This document shows positions 24,326-36,049 of a stretch of 64,000 nucleotides of DNA, piece after piece; the first letter of the stretch is position 1; every line of letters starts with the position of its first letter. The translations under genes were made by a program, and so were the position numbers. The stretch is from Prunus persica (taxonomy: Eukaryota > Streptophyta > Magnoliopsida > Rosales > Rosaceae): the NCBI RefSeq assembly GCF_000346465.2, contig NC_034015.1, positions 2,400,658 through 2,464,657 on the forward strand. Reading direction: 5' to 3'. The notes beneath the pieces are model-generated. The model did not search any database. It saw only the letters and a list, made by a program, of their open reading frames with translations, and was not told the origin of the DNA.

Positions 24326-24605
24326 TTGCCTACCACAATCTCTAAAATCTCACGACCAGCGAAGCTATTCAACCATCAAGCTTACAACCACACGTTAACT
24401 CCCACATCACTTACGATATGTTCTTCACATATTTGGTTCAATTCATGTCGTACGTGAGAAGATATGTTGAGAAGATCTATCAATGCATTTTATATTTGTA
24501 TATTCTAATTGTGTTTTTGTTGCACAGTAAACCCAAGAAAATGAGAAGTTAAACCCTATCAGTGTATTATATATTGGCTTTTGATTGTATGTTGTAATTG
24601 TGTCT

Positions 24606-26340
24606 TGTAAACTATAATGACTGCACATGATACACATTTTTGGTCTTCTATTATCAAGAATATACAAGAGCACATCTCCTCAATCTAATCCTTTCATACA
24701 CTGATTCTAGACGGGGTGAAGTCTTTTGTGTGGGTTGACTTGATCGGTTGAGTAGGGGCACTTGTATTTATATGCATCTACCTAAGAGTCTTGCCCATCA
24801 AGAAACTCTTAAGAAGTCCTTATTGCATTAATTTTTATAACTTCTAATCCACAATTAAGAGAGGAATCTTTCTAGCTCATATATTAGCCTTAAAAAATTA
24901 ACTTTAATAGAGCGGCAGGTTTAGTCATATTTGAACTCCTAATTGATATTAAGTATTAGAATTCTTTGATGATTATAAGACCACACTTTAATGAGATAGA
25001 CATCTATATGTCTAATAGTCTCCCACTTGGTCTAATGATCATCAATAACTCAAAATTAATTACTGTAAGGCCTATAGAATTCAACTAAACCATAATTACT
25101 AATCAAGTCACTGTCATTCAAAAGAACAAGCATGTTACTATCAAGACTTATTGAACATTTCAATATTTCAAGGTCTTTATAATTATACATACAAGCTCTC
25201 AAGATCACATGAGACTTCCATCAAGACTATTGAGAATTTATTATAATTAATTTATAAGTCGGATTAGCATCAAGTTTCATGGAGACATTAATCTTCATAC
25301 AACAAAATCGGCCAGCACATAGCCTTATAAGCCAATTCTTGAACATGCAATTATTCTAGTTTTAATATAAATTGTGTTGCGACATTTAATTATTTGTCAT
25401 GCTTGGAGAAGATAATTGCCTTAAGCTTTGAATATGTACACATGTATTCTTTATGTTGCTGGAAAACTATCAGCAAAACATGATGATATTCCTTCACCAA
25501 AAAAAACATGATGATATTCAATAACAATAACTTCAATCATGGCAAAAGGCAAAGTACCAAATTAATAAGATAAAAAGTCGCGGCTTTGGATTGAAACATG
25601 GCACAGGTCTTTGTTCATAAGACTTGTCAATTATTTGGGATAAAAATTGATCAACCGTGATTAATTCACACTAGTCCTTAATAAATGTAACATAAATTCA
25701 TGCTTGTCTTTCTTTAACAATTTCTTTAAAACATGTCACAGCAATCTGATAACAACAGTAGTTTGCCCATTTTTTCAGAAAACTTTAGTTAATTCAATGT
25801 AGCCATTCATGATCCATACTTTTGTATCTGGCTATGGACATGGGCAAGAAACAAATTGGGTTGGGGATACTTATAGGGGGATGGATCTTTAGGTAGGAGA
25901 TATTTTATCACCCAATTGCTGCGGTGGAAAAGGTGGACGATTTCTTTTGGTTCTAAAACGTGCAACCTAGGCTCTGATACCAGATGTAAACTATAATGAC
26001 TGCACATGATAGAACACACATCTTTGGTCTTCCATTAGAGTTGTCAAATATCAAGAATATACAAGAGTACATCTCCTCAATTCGATCCCTTCATACACTC
26101 ATTCTAGATGGGGTGAAGTCTTTTGTATGGGTTGGCTTGATCAGTTGAGCAGGGGCACTTGTATTTATATGCATCTACCTAAGAGTGTTACCCATCAAGA
26201 AACTCTTAAGAAGTCCTTATTGCATTAGGTTTATAACTTCTAATCCACAATTAAAATAGGAATCCTTCTAGCGCTTATATTAGCCTTAAAACACTAACTT
26301 TAATAGAGCTGTAGGTTTAGTAATATTTGAACTCTTAATT
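24606..26340 (-). mobile_element. Non-coding LTR element (TRIM/LARD-like), copy B-C
   Basis: Two related direct repeats, 24606-25017 (412 bp) and 25985-26340, both starting 'tgtaaactataatgactgca', flank about 0.97 kb with no gag or pol. Beside the second repeat lies the complement of a tRNA-iMet primer-binding site: 25971-25982 reads 'tggtatcagagc' on the minus strand. Beside the first lies a polypurine tract (complement of 25018-25033). The order 5' LTR, PBS, interior, PPT, 3' LTR therefore runs on the minus strand. The 5' LTR is cut short at about 26340. It must rely on enzymes from other elements; the PBS suggests copia partners. Confidence 0.75.
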
Positions 26341-26589
26341 GAGGATCCCGAGCCTCTGCATTTAGGTTTCGAGTTTTTTTTTTTTTTTTTTGCTTCCTCT
26401 CTCGAGGGCATACTACTTTTTTTTTTTTTTTTGGTCTTATGCTTCTTCATCTCATGCTTCATAAATTTCAACACCCATCGATCTACTACTCCAAGTAATG
26501 TGTAGATTTCTGGGTTTTTGTTTTACTATTCTCCCATTACCTGTTGCTTTATATGTGTGGAGTCATAATAGGAATTGAAAGTGTTGATA

Positions 26590-27496
26590 CCAATCAAGAC
26601 TTTGAGCAAGGAGGAAACAAACTAGGCAGTCATGGTCTAAATTTGAGGAAGAGCAATTGCTGACAGTACTTGAAGATTTTGTGGCTGGAGGCCATCGATG
26701 TGAGACTGGTAATTTCAAATATGGTACTTTGCTTCAAATGGAGAAAGTTTTGAATATTCTATGTCCTGGTGCTGAGTTAAAGGCAAGTCTACACATTGAA
26801 TCAAAGTTAAAGTGGTGGAAAAAATGCAAGTGGATTTGCATGGAATGATGTGAAAAAATGCATTGAAGTTGACAGTAATGAAGCTTGGGAGACTTATGTG
26901 CAGGTACTACTTGCCTATATTTCATTACAAAGATTTGTTTTTGTTACATTGTTAAACATAAATTAAGTGGTGTCTTATTTTATTGTAGCACCACAAGAAT
27001 GTAGTTGAATGGAGGAACAAATAATTCCTATTATTTGATAGACTTGCTAATTTTTTTTGGAAAGGATGATACTAATGGAAAAGGGGCTGAAGTCATTAGT
27101 GAGATGATGGAAGAGCAAGGGAATAATGAAGTTGATGCTAGTGATGACAATAAAACATTTCCCATGTCAGTAAACAAGGAGGGCAATCAATCTGTGGTTA
27201 GTCAAAACAAGAGGAAAAGAGGCTTAAGTGATAAAGACAGAATTGTCACTGCACTTGAAAAATTGTTTGAAGTATCTGAAAAAATGATGCAATTGGTGAC
27301 TAACGCTTTCTTAAAAGGTAATGAAGATCGATCTGATATTGCCAAAGAAGTCAAGGAAATGGGGTTTTATGCTATGGATCAAATTAAAGCATTAAAAATT
27401 ATTTTAGATAAGCTACAAACAATATCTCTATTCAAGTCACTTGATGTAGATATCAAAAAAGCCTTTGTTGAGCAATTGCTCAATGAAAAGGCTTGA
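26590..27496 (+). pseudogene. MYB/SANT-like domain protein pseudogene (Harbinger ORF1-like)
   Basis: A first exon (about 26630-26903) encodes a MYB/SANT-like domain: W-S-K-F-E-E-E-Q-L-L, then CETGNFKYGTLLQMEK, then a shifted frame with SGFAWNDVKK and EAWETYVQ. An 85-bp GT-AG intron (26904-26988) follows, then exon 2 with HHKNVVEW and a C-terminal helical tail rich in charged residues ending at 27496. Breaks are plain: a one-base shift near 26820 (a run of A), a TAA where the family has a Pro codon (about 27021), and a shift in a T-run near 27050. Relatives are plant Myb/SANT-like proteins, including the DNA-binding partner of PIF/Harbinger transposases. No transposase lies nearby. Confidence 0.75.
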
Positions 27497-28324
27497 AGGA
27501 GGCAGCATATGATATATTGGAAACACCACAAGTGCATCTCCCACCTTAGAAACACCACAAGTAGTTGCTGTTGCTTTTGTTTTTGTTGCTTCATTAGTCT
27601 CAGTTTGGAATTGTGGATGTTTTTTTATATATATTATTTAGTGAATTTTTGGTTAATTACTATTATTGTTAGTCTGTGCGCTTATGGAAAGTAATATGTG
27701 AACTTGAATTTGTAATTTCAAGCTATGGGATGACTTCTGCATATATATAAAATATCTAACTTTTGCATCTATAAATATTATATGACTTTTGCTTTATATG
27801 ATGTTGGGATGGTTTGGAGCTTGTCTCACCACCATGTTTGAATGAAGAAAGGAAGAATAAAAGGGTAAAGTTCATGTGGCTAATGGTTCGGCAATTGACA
27901 AACAAACATTTTGTTTTTACAAACTGTGATTGCAATTACTTAGTGACAGTTTGGCAATTTGCATTAGGGAAGTTGAGCTTTCACATTCGGGAAATGTTCT
28001 TAAAATATAGGCAAATTTTGAAAAATTTAATACCAATTTTTGGCCTTGGAATTATAGTAAAAATAGTTGAAAATTAAAATGTTATCACTTCAAGAAAATT
28101 TTAAAATTTTTTGTCCCAGACTGAGCATAAACTAAACACAGGACAGTATTATTTTCGTTATTCAGCTTCTTAGTCCGATACAACACCAAACGTAGGTTAG
28201 TACATCCAGCTTAGACCAAGCCAAGCCAATCCACAGAATTCTAGGATTTAGTCCAATCCATAACAGTCCACCGTATCAAACGACCCATATATGTCTAACA
28301 TGTCTAAGTTGCATAAATTTTATG
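27497..28324. other. Intergenic DNA, no gene
   Basis: AT-rich, with possible 3' remnants of the SANT-like pseudogene up to about 27720. The stretch 28140-28290 has short 'ccaagccaagccaatcc'-like motifs of the kind seen in plant repeats. No coding sequence or RNA gene is supported. Confidence 0.45.
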
Positions 28325-29219
28325 TGGTGATTAATGAATGAACGTACCCCTTGCTTTGTTAAATATTATTTTTTAGAAACTCACTTCCAATTGTAGGCCA
28401 TGTTTCTTGAAATTGTCATCCCTAGTGTGATACTTGCCGATAATACCAGATGAAATCTTGGATTCAATAACTGACTAAGAAATCTAAAGGTTAACAAACC
28501 TAGGTGGTTACTTAATGTAAGTACGTAAGCCTTTCTTGATAAAACAAATAGCATGTATTTAAGCACTGCAGTTATAGAATGTCCGTGCATTTAAATAAAT
28601 ATTATGCATAGCAAATGTCGATAGTCTCAAGCTTTCACAATGGCACATGCCCCATATTCGATCCATTCCAAACGAATTTGTCATATATATAAAAGTTAAG
28701 GAAAACTTTTATATAGTTATTTTATCTCATATGCTTATATAGTTAGATATCATCTAATTGGGTGAATTAGGGTTTCAATTGGGGGAAAATAACTGTTTAT
28801 ATGGACGAAAATGGGTAGCATAGAGCTGGGTAGGTCGTTTTAGAGAATAGTTGTATCCAAATTGACAATTTTACCCCTTAAATAGAGTCGAAAGACAACT
28901 TCAGACAAAAAAAAAAAAGGAAAAAAAGTTGGACGGCAACATAAACTAAAAAACAAATGAGACCAAAATAAAATTCAAGTATAAATTCAGAGACGTCTGT
29001 TATAGAAAGTCCTATATACCCATACATTATGGGTGGGCCAAGCTAACAATCAAGATGTCTTGACTCTTGTTCTTCACATCATATCCTTGATTGTATTTCC
29101 AAGAATCTAACTTTAATGTATTGCCTTTAAATTAATTATAAAAAAAAAAATATTCCAAAGAATCAATATATGTACAACAAATTCAAATTTAGGTAGGAGA
29201 TGTTGACAAGGAAGTGCTC
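28325..29219 (+). repeat. Duplicated intergenic segment, copy 2
   Basis: Direct-orientation counterpart of 22105-22686. It carries an extra block at about 28700-29040 that copy 1 lacks, including an A-rich tract at 28908-28926. Pairing resumes with 'cttgttcttcacatcatatc' and ends at 'gttgacaagga'. Confidence 0.75.
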
Positions 29220-29677
29220 AAATATTTGTACATTTGCCACAAGCCATGACTACTCTTAGCACGAGGTCTGCGTAGATTCCTATAAAACTAAACTAAGTGT
29301 CTGATTTTATATTACTATACAAAGTTTATGGTTACAAAACTAATACAATTTTATAATCCCTCAATCTCAATAATGTCGGCTAAAATTAATATTCCATTCA
29401 CATATAATAACATTATACCAAAACTGCAGTCGTTTTCATGGTTGTTACTTATAGATATGTGTCCAAAATAAATACATAAAAAAATGTAATTCGATGACCC
29501 GGAGAGGTGCCGACGTGGTATCAATCACTTAACAAACATTCCCACGTCTCTGTTATTTAACAGAATTTTCCTAATCCTTATTGTTTTGTGTATAAAAAAA
29601 AAAATAACATAATGTTTATTTTACATGAAATTTTTGTTACATAGATCAACAAATAAATGATTGTCTAAATTAGTTAA

Positions 29678-32188
29678 TGTTGGCGCGTCCTTACTAATTA
29701 GTGAGGATTTTGGTTTCTTACTTAATTAGAATTTTGGTTTCTTATTTTATTAGAATTTTAGTTGTTTATCAATAATTATTTAGTCATATTGTAATAGAGA
29801 TTTACTTCATATTGTAATTTAGATATATTTCTTATTTTATTTAGGGTTAACACATCTTTGTACTTGTATAAATACCTCCATATTGGAGAAGAATAATAAT
29901 ATGAGCGTATCTTAGTATAACTGAATTATTACCCTACTTTGTTTAACATGGTATCAGAGCCAGGTCGCTAACCTGTGATAACCCCTGCCAAATTGAGAGT
30001 CGTTGGCACTCCTCATTCCTAACCCATCATGGGTCTTCATCTTGTATAGTCATCTTCTTTTGTTCAATCCTCTCATATGTGTTTTCACCGCACCTAGCCT
30101 TCACATGCTTCTTTGCTACTGTTCCAAATTTTTTTATTTTTTTATTTTTTATTTTTCATCTTTGTATGCCAGATGATCTTTCTTGATGTCCCAGCTTCTC
30201 TATCTTTGAAACTTCATAACAGGTCTCTTTACTCCGTGAGCCTCGTCACCGTCACCGAGCCGTTGCTTTCCTCTACGAGCCTCGTCACTGCTCACCGAGC
30301 CTTTCCTTTGACTGTTCTGCCGGTCTCTGTCTTCTTCAGCAACTCTCTTGAGTTGCCTTTCTACTTCTCAGTTTTGAGCACCCTTTCTTTGTTTCTCTCT
30401 TTGCTCTATTTAGCTCTATTTTATTTATATTTATCTCTTGTGTTTGTCTATGCTCAATGGCTGGTGTTTGTTGTGTTCTTTCCCCCCGCCATCTCTCCAT
30501 CTTTGTCACTCTAGCCTTTCCCGTTGGGTGTTTATTATTTATTTTTCTATCTCCTTCCCTTTTACCCTTATGCTTATTTCTTTCTACCTTTGGCCTTTTT
30601 CCAATATTCATCCCTTTCTTTGTTTGTCTATTTCCTCACAGACACCTTCCTTTGTCATTATTTTCCTTCAATCACAACATTATTCTCTCCTTTTTTCGGT
30701 TCTAGCACCTCACTTTCTTCCACTAGTTTCCTTTTAAAAATTGTCACATGCAATTTCCTATGCTTTACTGTTTTAACATCTTTAGTTTCTTCCTCTTTGA
30801 TCTACCGATGTGGTTTCCCCTGCTATGCAGTCTAATTCGAATTCTTTTCAGATCCTCTCTATTTCTCATCTTTCTTTTACCAACCTTTTCCATTTTGGGT
30901 GCTGCAACTTTATTTTTCGGTGTTGCTTTCTCTAAATCTCGACTCTCATACATCATCAGATTTGAAGGGGAGTGACACCGCTGCTCATCTATTCCGCTGC
31001 AATTAGCTATCTATCTGCCATGGCTGATTCTTCTACATCTAAGCGTCAATCAACTTCTGTTTCTTAAGTGCCACTTCTCTTATGGTTCCGACGACCCCTT
31101 CTCTTCAGGGGAGTGAAGATAAGTTGTCTGTGCGATAATGGAAGTATTTGTCATTGTTATTGCTGCTAACTACTATGTCCTTTGCTGGTGCCAGTACTGT
31201 TGCTCATCCCTGTTATGTCTCTTGCTGGGGACAATGTTATTGCTCTTGCCTATTATGACTCTTGCTGGGGACAATGTTGATTACTGTTGATGATGTCTGT
31301 TATGTCCTTGTCTTGTTGCTCTTGCTGGTGCCAGTGCCTTGTATTACTGTTGTTTGGTACTAGTATTATTGCTCCTGCCTATTATGACCCTTGCTGGGGA
31401 CAGTGTTGATTACTATTGATGATGCCTATTATGTCCTTGCCTTGTTACTCTTGCTGGTGCCAGTGGCTTGTATTGCTATTGTTTGGTACCATTATTGTTG
31501 CTCCTGCCTGTTATGGTGCCAGTATTGTTGCTCATGCCTTTGCTGGTGTGTTTCTGTTGTGGTCGATGTTGCCGCCGTTGATGTTGCCTTTGCTTGCTTC
31601 GCTTTCCTTTGATGTGGTCATTGTCGTTGTTGTTGTTGTGGCCTTGCCCTTTGCCTTTGCTTCTGCCTTACCTACTGCCGTGCTCATAGGGTTTCTGTGT
31701 TCTGTCTTACCTACTGCCGTGCTCACAGGGTTTTTGTGTTCTGCCTTACCTATTGTCATGCTCACAGGGTTTTTGTGTTCTGCTATGTGCCCTATTTTTT
31801 ACCGTTTACTCTTGTGTTTCCGCTGCGAACTTTGCTTTAGTTTGTCACTTGTTTCACTTGTGGTTGACTAAAATACCTTCTCTACAATTGGTCCTTCTCA
31901 AGTATGGTGTTCTGTGACTCGCTTGTCAAGTTGGGCGTGCAAAATATTTTTGCCCAACTTGAGGGGGAGTGTTGGCGAGTCCTTACTTAGTTAGAATTTT
32001 GGTTACTTACCAATAATTATTTAGTCATATTATAATAGAGATTTACTTCCTATTGTAATTTAGATATATTTCCTATTTTATTTAGGGTTAACACATCTTT
32101 GTACTTGTATAAATACCTCCCTATTAGAGAGAATAATAATATGAGCGTATCTTAGCATAACTGAATATTTACCCTACTTTGTTGGACA
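29678..32188 (+). mobile_element. Non-autonomous LTR retrotransposon (copia-primed), complete
   Basis: The left LTR 29678-29948 (271 bp) and right LTR 31970-32188 (219 bp) both start tgttggcg and end ca; the left one has an extra ~50-bp internal duplication. A perfect 5-bp duplication, gttaa, lies at 29673-29677 and 32189-32193. The PBS 'tggtatcagagc' (29949-29960) abuts the left LTR and a polypurine tract 'cttgagggggag' abuts the right. The 2.0-kb interior has no gag, protease, integrase or RT. It is a T-rich, Ser/Leu/Cys-coding low-complexity region plus tandem repeats (31150-31560 and 31668-31770). It would have to be mobilised in trans. Confidence 0.88.
31150..31770. repeat. Degenerate tandem repeats inside the non-autonomous LTR element
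   Basis: Words such as 'ttgctggggacaatgttg', 'tgctggtgccagt' and 'cctattatga' recur from 31150 to 31560 in units of roughly 100-170 bp. From 31668 a ~39-bp unit ('cctactgccgtgctca...') is repeated three times. Frames through it are open but look like by-products of repetition. Confidence 0.7.
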
Positions 32189-32202
32189 GTTAATACTATG
32201 TA

Positions 32203-32319
32203 AAGGGCTTGTAGCTGAAGCGGTTAAGAGTAATTAGATTTGTAACTGGTGTCCTATGTTCGAATCCCCTCTTCCATTACGTTTGTATGAATCAAAAAAT
32301 GAAAAAGAAAAAAAAAAGT
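32203..32319 (+). mobile_element. tRNA-derived SINE beside the LTR element
   Basis: A tRNA-like head with box A region 'tagctgaagcggttaag' (32212-32228) and box B 'gttcgaatccc' (about 32258-32268), then a short body and an A-rich tail (32293-32318). Near-identical 13-15-bp direct repeats flank it (agttaatactatg from 32188, agttaacactatatg from 32320). Because the left repeat includes the last base of the LTR and its gttaa duplication, the SINE arrived after the LTR element. The clover-leaf is incomplete, so this is not a tRNA gene. Confidence 0.8.
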
Positions 32320-32334
32320 AGTTAACACTATATG

Positions 32335-33557
32335 GTTACATAAATGAATCATATTTTGGAAAATTTTCAGAGAATGCAATTTGAAATGTGCATTTGTATC
32401 GATGTGGAATGAAGACTTTTTTTGGGACAAAAATCTCCGCGTAGTTCAATGAACATATATACCAAGTTACATATCGCATCTTGGTCAAAACATTGGGTTG
32501 CATAGTTTGCACAAAGGAAAGCAATCACATATAAATCAAGGTTCCATGGGACCAAAGTTAATAGTGTACTGGACCAGGCTGGCTGTATACATACATAGGC
32601 TTCATAAAGTTTGATAAAGGGCTCGGCCTTCATTAGCAAGGGCTCTAAATTAATCCTACCATACAATGCTTTAATTATTTGTGCACAGTGACTACCATGT
32701 CATACTTCTTAGGCTAATAATTACTATATTAGACATTTTAGTTAATTTTGATTTGAATTTATAAAATATTTTCTTATCTATCCATTTTAATTTTGAAAAT
32801 CCCATAAATATGCACGGATACAAAAAATAAATAAATAAATAAATAAATTTCCTATAATCTTTCTTCTTCATCTTGTTCATCTTCTTCTTTCTTCTTCCTT
32901 CTTTTTCTTCTTACAATCCTATGGAGGAGGTATAATTATCTATGGACTAGGAATATACATGAATGTTAATTAGGTATGAATAGGTAAATTACCTATGGAG
33001 GATGTATACATATGAATGCTATTTATCTATGAGGAGGTATACATATGAATGTTAATTACTTATGGAGGAGATATATGATATGAAATTACCTATGAATAGG
33101 TATACACAAACTTGCAAAGCAGGTAAATCAAACCATCAAAAGACATATATATATATATATATATATCTCACCATAAGGTATTCACTGGTTGAAAGCGTTT
33201 GATAAATTAAGATTAATTGTAGAAATGTGATATTAATTTATGATTGAAGTCATTAATAAAATTTAGAGGATTGACTGTATAATGGCGCTATGTGTAAATG
33301 TTTTAAAAATAGTGGCCAAGGCTTTACATACTTGGCTGGCCTGTAAGTCACTAGACCCAATTCAACGTCAAAAGAAAGTGACTACATTCATATGCAACTC
33401 AAAATCAGACCTATATCAGAAGACCCCTAAATATTTTGCCAATAGGGTGTAGTTCACGTGAAAAAGGGTTTTGACTTATAGACTAGTGGTCTCAGGTTTG
33501 AACCCTCACAATCCTTTGGTCGTGTGTGTGAGAAATCCCCCTTTCTCTTATAGTTTA
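32335..33557. other. Intergenic DNA with minisatellite and SINE-like scraps
   Basis: Includes an (aaat)n run at about 32824-32847, a degenerate minisatellite at about 32920-33110 whose ~35-bp units contain 'tatggaggaggtatac' and 'gaatgttaatta', and an (AT)n run at about 33147-33166. A box B-like 'ggtttgaaccc' sits near 33495 with downstream text shared with 39358-39445. No gene. Confidence 0.55.
32920..33110. repeat. Degenerate minisatellite, unit about 35 bp
   Basis: Five or so imperfect units built from 'ctatggaggaggta', 'tacatatgaatg' and 'aggtaaattac'. Units differ in length, which suggests an old array. Confidence 0.65.
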
Positions 33558-33852
33558 TATTGGCGTGACTTGTGGACTCGCCGTTACTTCTTTACATGAT
33601 AATGATTCCTATATTCTATGTAATTGATTTACTTTAATTCATGATTTCCTACTATAAATAGAATTACGAGTTATCACTTTCCTTGACCTACAAGGGTTTA
33701 TTGTATTATAAACACAACCTCCTATGAGGAGAAGAATACGCAGAAAATTCCCACAAATAATATTCTCTCATAAGTTTCATATTTTGGCATGGTATCAGAG
33801 CAGTAATCTTGGATTGTTGCTAAACTCTAGCCAACCACATGCCAATGTCACC

Positions 33853-35985
33853 ATGGGGGATCAATATACGATCATCCCTCATGGAGGTAGCATCACCGAT
33901 TTTTCTACCACCCAGACTTAGAAACTAGAAGAATTGACGACCCAGATGACCCAATTTTTAAAGAGACAGAACTAGGCCTTGACCCTAACCATACCTCGAT
34001 CTTAGAAGAATTGCTGTTAAGAATAAACCAGTTTTTGAAAAAGACCTTGACCCTGATCCAGACTCCGACTCATACTCAGACCCATATACTAACCAAGACT
34101 CAGATCCCGACCCCGACCCTGAAACAAACTCAAACCAAGATTCTAACCCAGATACTGACCCAGCCTATACCATATGAATTTTCCGCTGCACATATTACAA
34201 CTTCCCTCACAGAGCTCAAGACAAATGGAATAAATTGCACATACTGTGGCGATCCGAAACACATTCGTGAGCCTTGTTTCAAATTGAATGGCTACCCCAA
34301 TTGGTGGGATAAACTCAAAGATCAAAGAAGATCTGAAGCTGCCATAAGTGATTCTGGTTATGTATTCCATACTTCGAATACGAGTGCTTCCACATGATGG
34401 ATCATTGACTCCGGCGCAACTAATCTTATGACATCAGATCCTGATGATTTTCTGAGTACCACCCAACCCAGACGAACTAGTATTGCTAATGCCAATGGCG
34501 TTACTTATCTTGTGACATGGGTTGACACTGTTGCTCTATGTAGATGACTTTAGTGCAGACATGGCTAATAGTGTGACGCATTCCTCTGATAGCAAACAAA
34601 GACAAATCTGGTTGTGGCACTATTCTGGACTTCCATCCTTTAGTTATATGAAGCATATTCTACCCGATTTATTCTCAAGTTTCAAAGACTCCTACTTCAA
34701 ATGTGACATTTCTATTTTGGCCAAGAGTCATCGTGTGCCCTATCCGTTGAGTACGAGCAAGTGTATTATTCTGTTTACATTAATTCACTATGATGTTTGG
34801 TGACCCTCGCCTATCACTGCTCCTTCTAGTGTTTGATGGTTTGTCATATTCGTTGATGATCATACATGGATTACATGGCTTCATTTGATGAAGAATAAAA
34901 ACGAAGTGTTTTCATGGTTTCAGTTCTTCCACAAACACATACAAGCTCAATTCAATGCTCAAATTCAGATTCTTCATTTTGACAATGATAGAGAATTTGT
35001 CAATCATGACTCAGACTTACTTCCAACAACGTGGAATTATCCATGAGACGACATGTCCTCAGACACCACAACAAAATGGTGTTGTTGAACGAAAGAATCG
35101 AAATCTTCTTGAAATAGCCTGAGCATTTCTAATTGCTGCTCATGTTCTTCATTGTCACTGGGATGATGCTATTATCACCGCAGTTCACCTAATCAACCAC
35201 ATGCCTTCTGGTGTCTTGAACTTTAAAACTCCCATACGAATGCTCGCACAACACGGGGTCCCTGCCCTTTGTTTCTATTTTGATGCTCACACCCCGAATC
35301 TTTGGATGTGTGGCCCTCGTTCATCTTCACAAAAATTAGCGCAACAAACTTGATCCATGTGCGCTTCGTTGTGTTTTTGTGGGATATGTCATTCATCAGA
35401 AAGGCTACCTGTGTTATTATCCTCCTTCCCAATGCACGTATGTCACTATGGATGTCACTTTTTTGGAGTATGAGACATTCTTTCATGACCTAGTATCTAA
35501 TGCTCCGCTTCAGGGGGAGACACAGAGTAAAGCACAGACTTGGAGCACCTTAGAAGATGGAAAATTTGAAGTATGGATGAAAACGACCGGTCGTTTTGAC
35601 AATAACGACTGCTCGCTTGAAACAGTAAGCTCTATGGACAAAACGACTGGTCACCTCGAACAATAGAACAAGATAGCTCGCTCGCGATAAAACAACTGAT
35701 CGCCCTGAATAATTGAACTGGTCGCCTGTGTTTGAAATGTCCCATGATTTGACTACTTCTGACTCCCTTGATAAAAAAGATGAACCTGAACGCACTGAAT
35801 ACCCCCCTTCTTATTTAACAGTACCAGACAACCAATCTCTTGAGAATATCCGTGAGGTAAATATCCCTACAACTCCTGTGAATTTAGTTGATGATTCTAT
35901 TGGATACCAATTACCTTTCTGGCAAAATAGTGGAAAACCACCAAATCAGTATTCTCCTAATATGCGAAGACGTCGAAGTACCTAA
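33853..35985 (+). pseudogene. Copia gag-protease-integrase region, decayed
   Basis: Starts near the ATG at 33853. An early TAG (about 33918) ends the first frame. A low-complexity Thr/Gln/Pro stretch (34040-34180) made of short repeats follows, then a zinc knuckle CTYCGDPKHIREPC (about 34235-34277), the copia protease motif WIIDSGATN (34400-34425), the GAG-preintegrase text LWHYSGLPSFSYMK (about 34610-34655), and integrase pieces with '[10 protein letters not shown]'-type text near 35075-35100. Many stops and shifts interrupt it. Not functional. Confidence 0.8.
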
Positions 35986-36049
35986 TTGCCAATCATGTGT
36001 CAACTCAAAGACTGCCTGAACCACTGAAGACGTTTGTGCATCAATTATC

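Noticed and set aside
30113..31000. Several overlapping 75-133-codon plus-strand frames
   Set aside because: All overlap in different frames in a T-rich, low-complexity interior of a non-autonomous LTR element; typical of composition bias, not genes.
32207..32280. tRNA gene
   Set aside because: Box A and box B are good, but the acceptor stem does not close and an A-rich tail plus target duplications show it is a SINE.
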